This document shows positions 61,331 to 64,000 of a DNA stretch of 64,000 nt, in pieces. Source of the stretch: Dichetophora obliterata (Eukaryota; Arthropoda; Insecta; Diptera; Sciomyzidae); contig OY986436.1 of the NCBI GenBank assembly GCA_963920525.1, forward strand, positions 80,197,630-80,261,629, written 5' to 3'. Each line of letters opens with the position of its first letter. The stretch's first letter is position 1. The translations under genes were made by a program, and so were the position numbers. A model generated the notes under the pieces. That model saw nothing but the letters and a program-made list of their open reading frames with translations, was not told the DNA's origin and ran no database searches.

Positions 61331-61680
61331 AAATTTTTCTAAGGGTTTGATCAGTGACGGTTCCTCTAAGGTGCTAGGGTGTGCACTGCACACCCTTTGA
61401 AAATAATACAATTGGTAACATATTTATATTTAATTGAATATATTTATATTCATTAGTTATAATCTGATAAAATTTTTGTTTTGTTTTCTAACTTAATTAC
61501 CATTTCAAATTAACTACTTGTAAAATACGTTAATACTTTGCATCTTTTATTTCAGCAAAGGCAGTTATGCATAACATAATCGCATTACTTTAACATAACT
61601 ATATTGCCACAATTGGATTGCATGCTTTTAAGTGTTCCTTAATATGTTGTCAACCAAAATAATTAAAAAATTTATCTTAA
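61331..61680. other. No gene between two LINE pieces
   Basis: AT-rich DNA without recognised features. Confidence 0.4.
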
Positions 61681-61699
61681 GGACTCAAACCTTCATTCC

Positions 61700-62710
61700 G
61701 AAATGATATCCCTTCTTAAGGCTCAAAAAATCATTATCCTTTACTCCTAAAAACTTAAGACAGACAAGTCTAATCATTCGAGGTCTGCATTACCTTACAG
61801 ATCTCACTGATATTAAATCGGAGTTTGATAGTAAAAAAAAAACTGGCCATTTCAGCCCTTGGAAGGACTTTGACCGAGCTTTTATTGATCAATTGTGTTG
61901 TGCGTGTTATTCAATGTTTGATCACAAATGACTGAGAACTAGACCTACGTGCTTTATGCCGACTCCGAACGGCTTATGTTCTCAAGAAGCTTTACATGGC
62001 AATTTTTACTCTGAGGTTTGCCATTGTCTGCAGACCGAACAGAAAAATTAATTCAATTGAAAAAACTTTCTGTCTGAGCTGGAATTGAACCCGGGCTACC
62101 GCGATTCCTTAGCTTAGGGGTCACGCACTCTACCTACTAGGCTGCGGCCGCCACCGGAGCTTGATAAAAGTATTCCTAATACTGAAGAGAAGGTAACCAA
62201 ATTTCAAACTTCTTCTTCTATTAAAAGTAATATTGGTCATTTTTTAATTACACTTTTGACAGGGAAAATGTTTGGTGAAATATCCAAAATTGAAAATTTA
62301 TTGCACCAAGATATTTCATGGGAATCCCCGAAGCCAAGAAATAGGGAGGTGCAATGCAAGCGCTGTCAGCAATGGGAGCAATGGGAGCAAAGATTTTAAT
62401 ATTCAACCCTTTTGTATTAATTGTAGTAAATTTGGTCATCCTGCCAATTGGAGAGACTGCACTTTTTACAAGAAATACCTAAAAATAAAAAAAAAAAATT
62501 AATTTTTGAAGCAAGAGCTAAAAAACAATTGACTTTTTCTAATGTCCAAGAAGCTGTTATTAGTCGTTCATCGATTGTTAAAGGACAATCTTTCTCTAGT
62601 CTTTTTAAATCCTTGCCTAAGTATGATTCACTTGATTCTGCTAAAGCCTGCAACGCAGCAATTTGTCGTGATCCTGTGATTTCTCTCTCTAACTCTGCCA
62701 AACCTTAAAT
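61700..62710 (+). pseudogene. Jockey-like LINE ORF1, split by a SINE
   Basis: Before the SINE the frame reads LRQTSLIIRGLHYLTDLTDI, the pre-C2HC domain of gag-like ORF1 proteins. After the SINE come the zinc knuckle pieces: CKRCQQWEQ (62355) and, in another frame, CINCSKFGHPANWRDC (62410-62460), a C-x2-C-x4-H-x5-C knuckle. A 9-bp tandem repeat (CAATGGGAG) around 62371 has shifted the frame between them. The C-terminal part (EARAKKQLTF, SLFKSLPKYD) runs to 62708. The protein would bind element RNA. Confidence 0.7.
61831..62155 (-). mobile_element. tRNA-derived SINE, copy 2
   Basis: It matches copy 1 (19887-20230) over its whole length, with the A box now TAGCCTAGTAGG and the B box GGTTCAATTCC, minus strand. 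The 11-bp duplication GGAGTTTGATA / GGAGCTTGATA flanks it (61820-61830 and 62156-62166, one mismatch). It interrupts the ORF1 of the surrounding LINE. Confidence 0.88.
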
Positions 62711-62928
62711 TATTAAGCAATTTTTTGAAAGTTGCTAAGCAATTTCTCAATCCTGAGCAACAAACGCTCGAACAAAAAATCAAAAAGCTTTTGAAAAATA
62801 TCAATCATCTTCTAAAAGATGACCTTATAAAAGAGCGTACTTCACTCTTGAATGAAGTTTTAGTTAAATATGGGGATTAATGTTAGGTCACTGATTGACT
62901 CCAGGAGAGTTATCGAACTAAAAAATTC

Positions 62929-63716
62929 TTGATTTTAATAAAATTGATATTTGTTTCATTCAAGAAAAATTTATCTCATGGGATACGCTTGAATGATTAT
63001 AATTTTTTGAGAGATCATAGTTCTCAAGGTGTTGATATTGCTATAAAGAACAATAAAATTTTCTATTGTTTCTGTTTCTTATATCCTTTTCTCCCATATA
63101 TTTTTAGATATCAGTGTTTCGATTAATAGAGTTAAAAAAATTATTAGTTGGCTCAACTTATATTCCTTGTAATTTTTCACCTGATGCATTAGCTGATGGT
63201 TTGGTTTCTATTGCTTATCGTGCTAAAAATTATGACGGTTTGATAATTGGAGGTAATTTCAATTCCAGACATGCTTCTTGGAAGGATAACATTAATAATT
63301 TAAATGGTAAAACTTTTTTAATTGGCTTCAAAATCATTCTATTAAATTCTCAAGAATTTGTGATATTTTTTCTTCATTTACTAATGGGTCATTTCTTAAT
63401 TTCTACAAATTTATTAGATAATTTCAATCCAAATTATTTTATTAACAGTCTTTCTACCTTTTCCGATCATTTTCCACTTTACTTAGAAATTGATTTGAAA
63501 GATATCACATTTGAATTATGTCAACCAAACTTTTTTGTTTCTTATAAAAATACAAACTGGGATGATTTTCGTAATGATTTAGTTTCTGTTATTGAACTAA
63601 CTTCTTCTATTAATTCAGTCAAAAATTCACATAGTGAATTTGTTGAATATAAACTTTTTAATAATAATTCTCTTCCAGATTCAACTAAAAATTTATATAA
63701 AATTAAAAATCAATGA
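62929..63716 (+). pseudogene. Jockey-like LINE endonuclease
   Basis: Frame 63114-63716 carries LLVGSTYIPCNFSPDALADG and GLIIGGNFNSRHASWKDN (active-site GGNFN-H), then STFSDHFPLYLEI (SDH catalytic His) and the linker WDDFRNDLVS. The upstream part, with DICFIQE as the catalytic-Glu block near 62947, is in shifted frames. It would nick target DNA. A stop at 63714 interrupts the linker, which continues (FRRTSEEYKLLAAQI, then FSERLKLIKSG) to the window end. Confidence 0.75.
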
Positions 63717-64000
63717 CAACGTAGACTTAAGAAAATATTTCATTCTAACTTCAGAAGAACTTCAGAAGAATATAAACTTCTTGCAGCTCAAATTTCACTA
63801 ATTTCATTAATCAAAGAAAAAGTACAAGTTCATAAAGCCAAAGAATTTAGTGAGAGATTAAAACTTATAAAATCTGGTCCTACTGCTTTATTAAGAAATT
63901 TTCAAGATAATTTAAAAAAAAAATTTAATTTTGTTTTAAAATTTATTACGAGCAATTTTTATACTGAAAGTTCTGATAAAGTTCAAATTTTAAAATCGCA
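63717..64000 (+). pseudogene. LINE linker region, cut by the window end
   Basis: Open after the stop at 63714 in the same frame, Lys/Phe-rich, as between endonuclease and RT in Jockey-like LINEs. Confidence 0.55.

Larger units (their letters stand above)
61680..64000 (+). mobile_element. Jockey-like LINE, continues past the window
   Basis: ORF1 lies at about 61700-62500 and is interrupted by the SINE (61831-62155). The endonuclease lies at 62900-63716, and the linker to RT runs to the window end. All are plus strand. The RT would lie beyond 64000. Confidence 0.7.

Overview
The window is eukaryotic and looks like a higher fly (Diptera). Both Copia elements carry a GGTTATGG primer site of the kind used by Drosophila copia. 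The mariner has the DD41D spacing of the fly 'rosa' family. The one host gene I can assemble is a fly-like haspin kinase with short 58-62 nt introns. DNA between genes is AT-rich, and transposons occupy most of the sequence. Species is not determinable by eye. There is no sign of bacterial, plasmid or CRISPR sequence.

Host gene. I reconstruct a seven-exon haspin gene (histone H3 Thr3 kinase family) on the minus strand from 57958 down to 17563. All splice phases agree, giving about 619 codons. Exons 1-4 lie at 55385-57958 and exons 5-7 at 17563-18386. Between exons 4 and 5 is a single intron of about 37.0 kb (18387-55384) that holds most of the repeats. Four small inverted-repeat elements stand in a row just upstream of the start codon (58204-60077).

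Layout. 1-1383: 3' part of an RTE-like LINE and a small TIR element. 1469-2689: rosa-like mariner with TIRs and TA duplication. 3807-5390: Helitron-like elements with internal minisatellite. 5396-9190: decayed errantivirus-like Gypsy (minus). 9380-15680: a second Gypsy integrase split by a 5.9 kb hAT that itself carries a Jockey/CR1-group LINE. 17563-18386: haspin exons 5-7. 19887-20230: tRNA-derived SINE. 21003-28110: an unnamed repeat split by a TIR element (itself carrying Copia 1, 21881-26440) and by a hAT (26812-27976). 28733-31920: Tc1-like transposase remnant, then a Gypsy integrase and LTR, the LTR split by a P-like element with a THAP exon. 32640-33210: second copy of the unnamed repeat. 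35436-38403: LINE. 39157-45213: a palindrome-rich repeat split by Copia 2 (39940-44902), which is itself split by a 5'-truncated RTE-like LINE. 45500-50583: LOA-like LINE with RNase H. 50600-54272: SINE fragment, a second Helitron-like element and a 242-bp tandem repeat. 54649-55095: small TIR element. 55385-57958: haspin exons 1-4. 58204-60077: four small inverted-repeat elements. 60190-64000: two LINEs on the plus strand, one interrupted by a second SINE.

The main theme is layered insertion, readable because target-site duplications survive at most junctions. Element boundaries supported by both TIR or LTR and a duplication are given with higher confidence. Family names rest on motif recognition, not database search.
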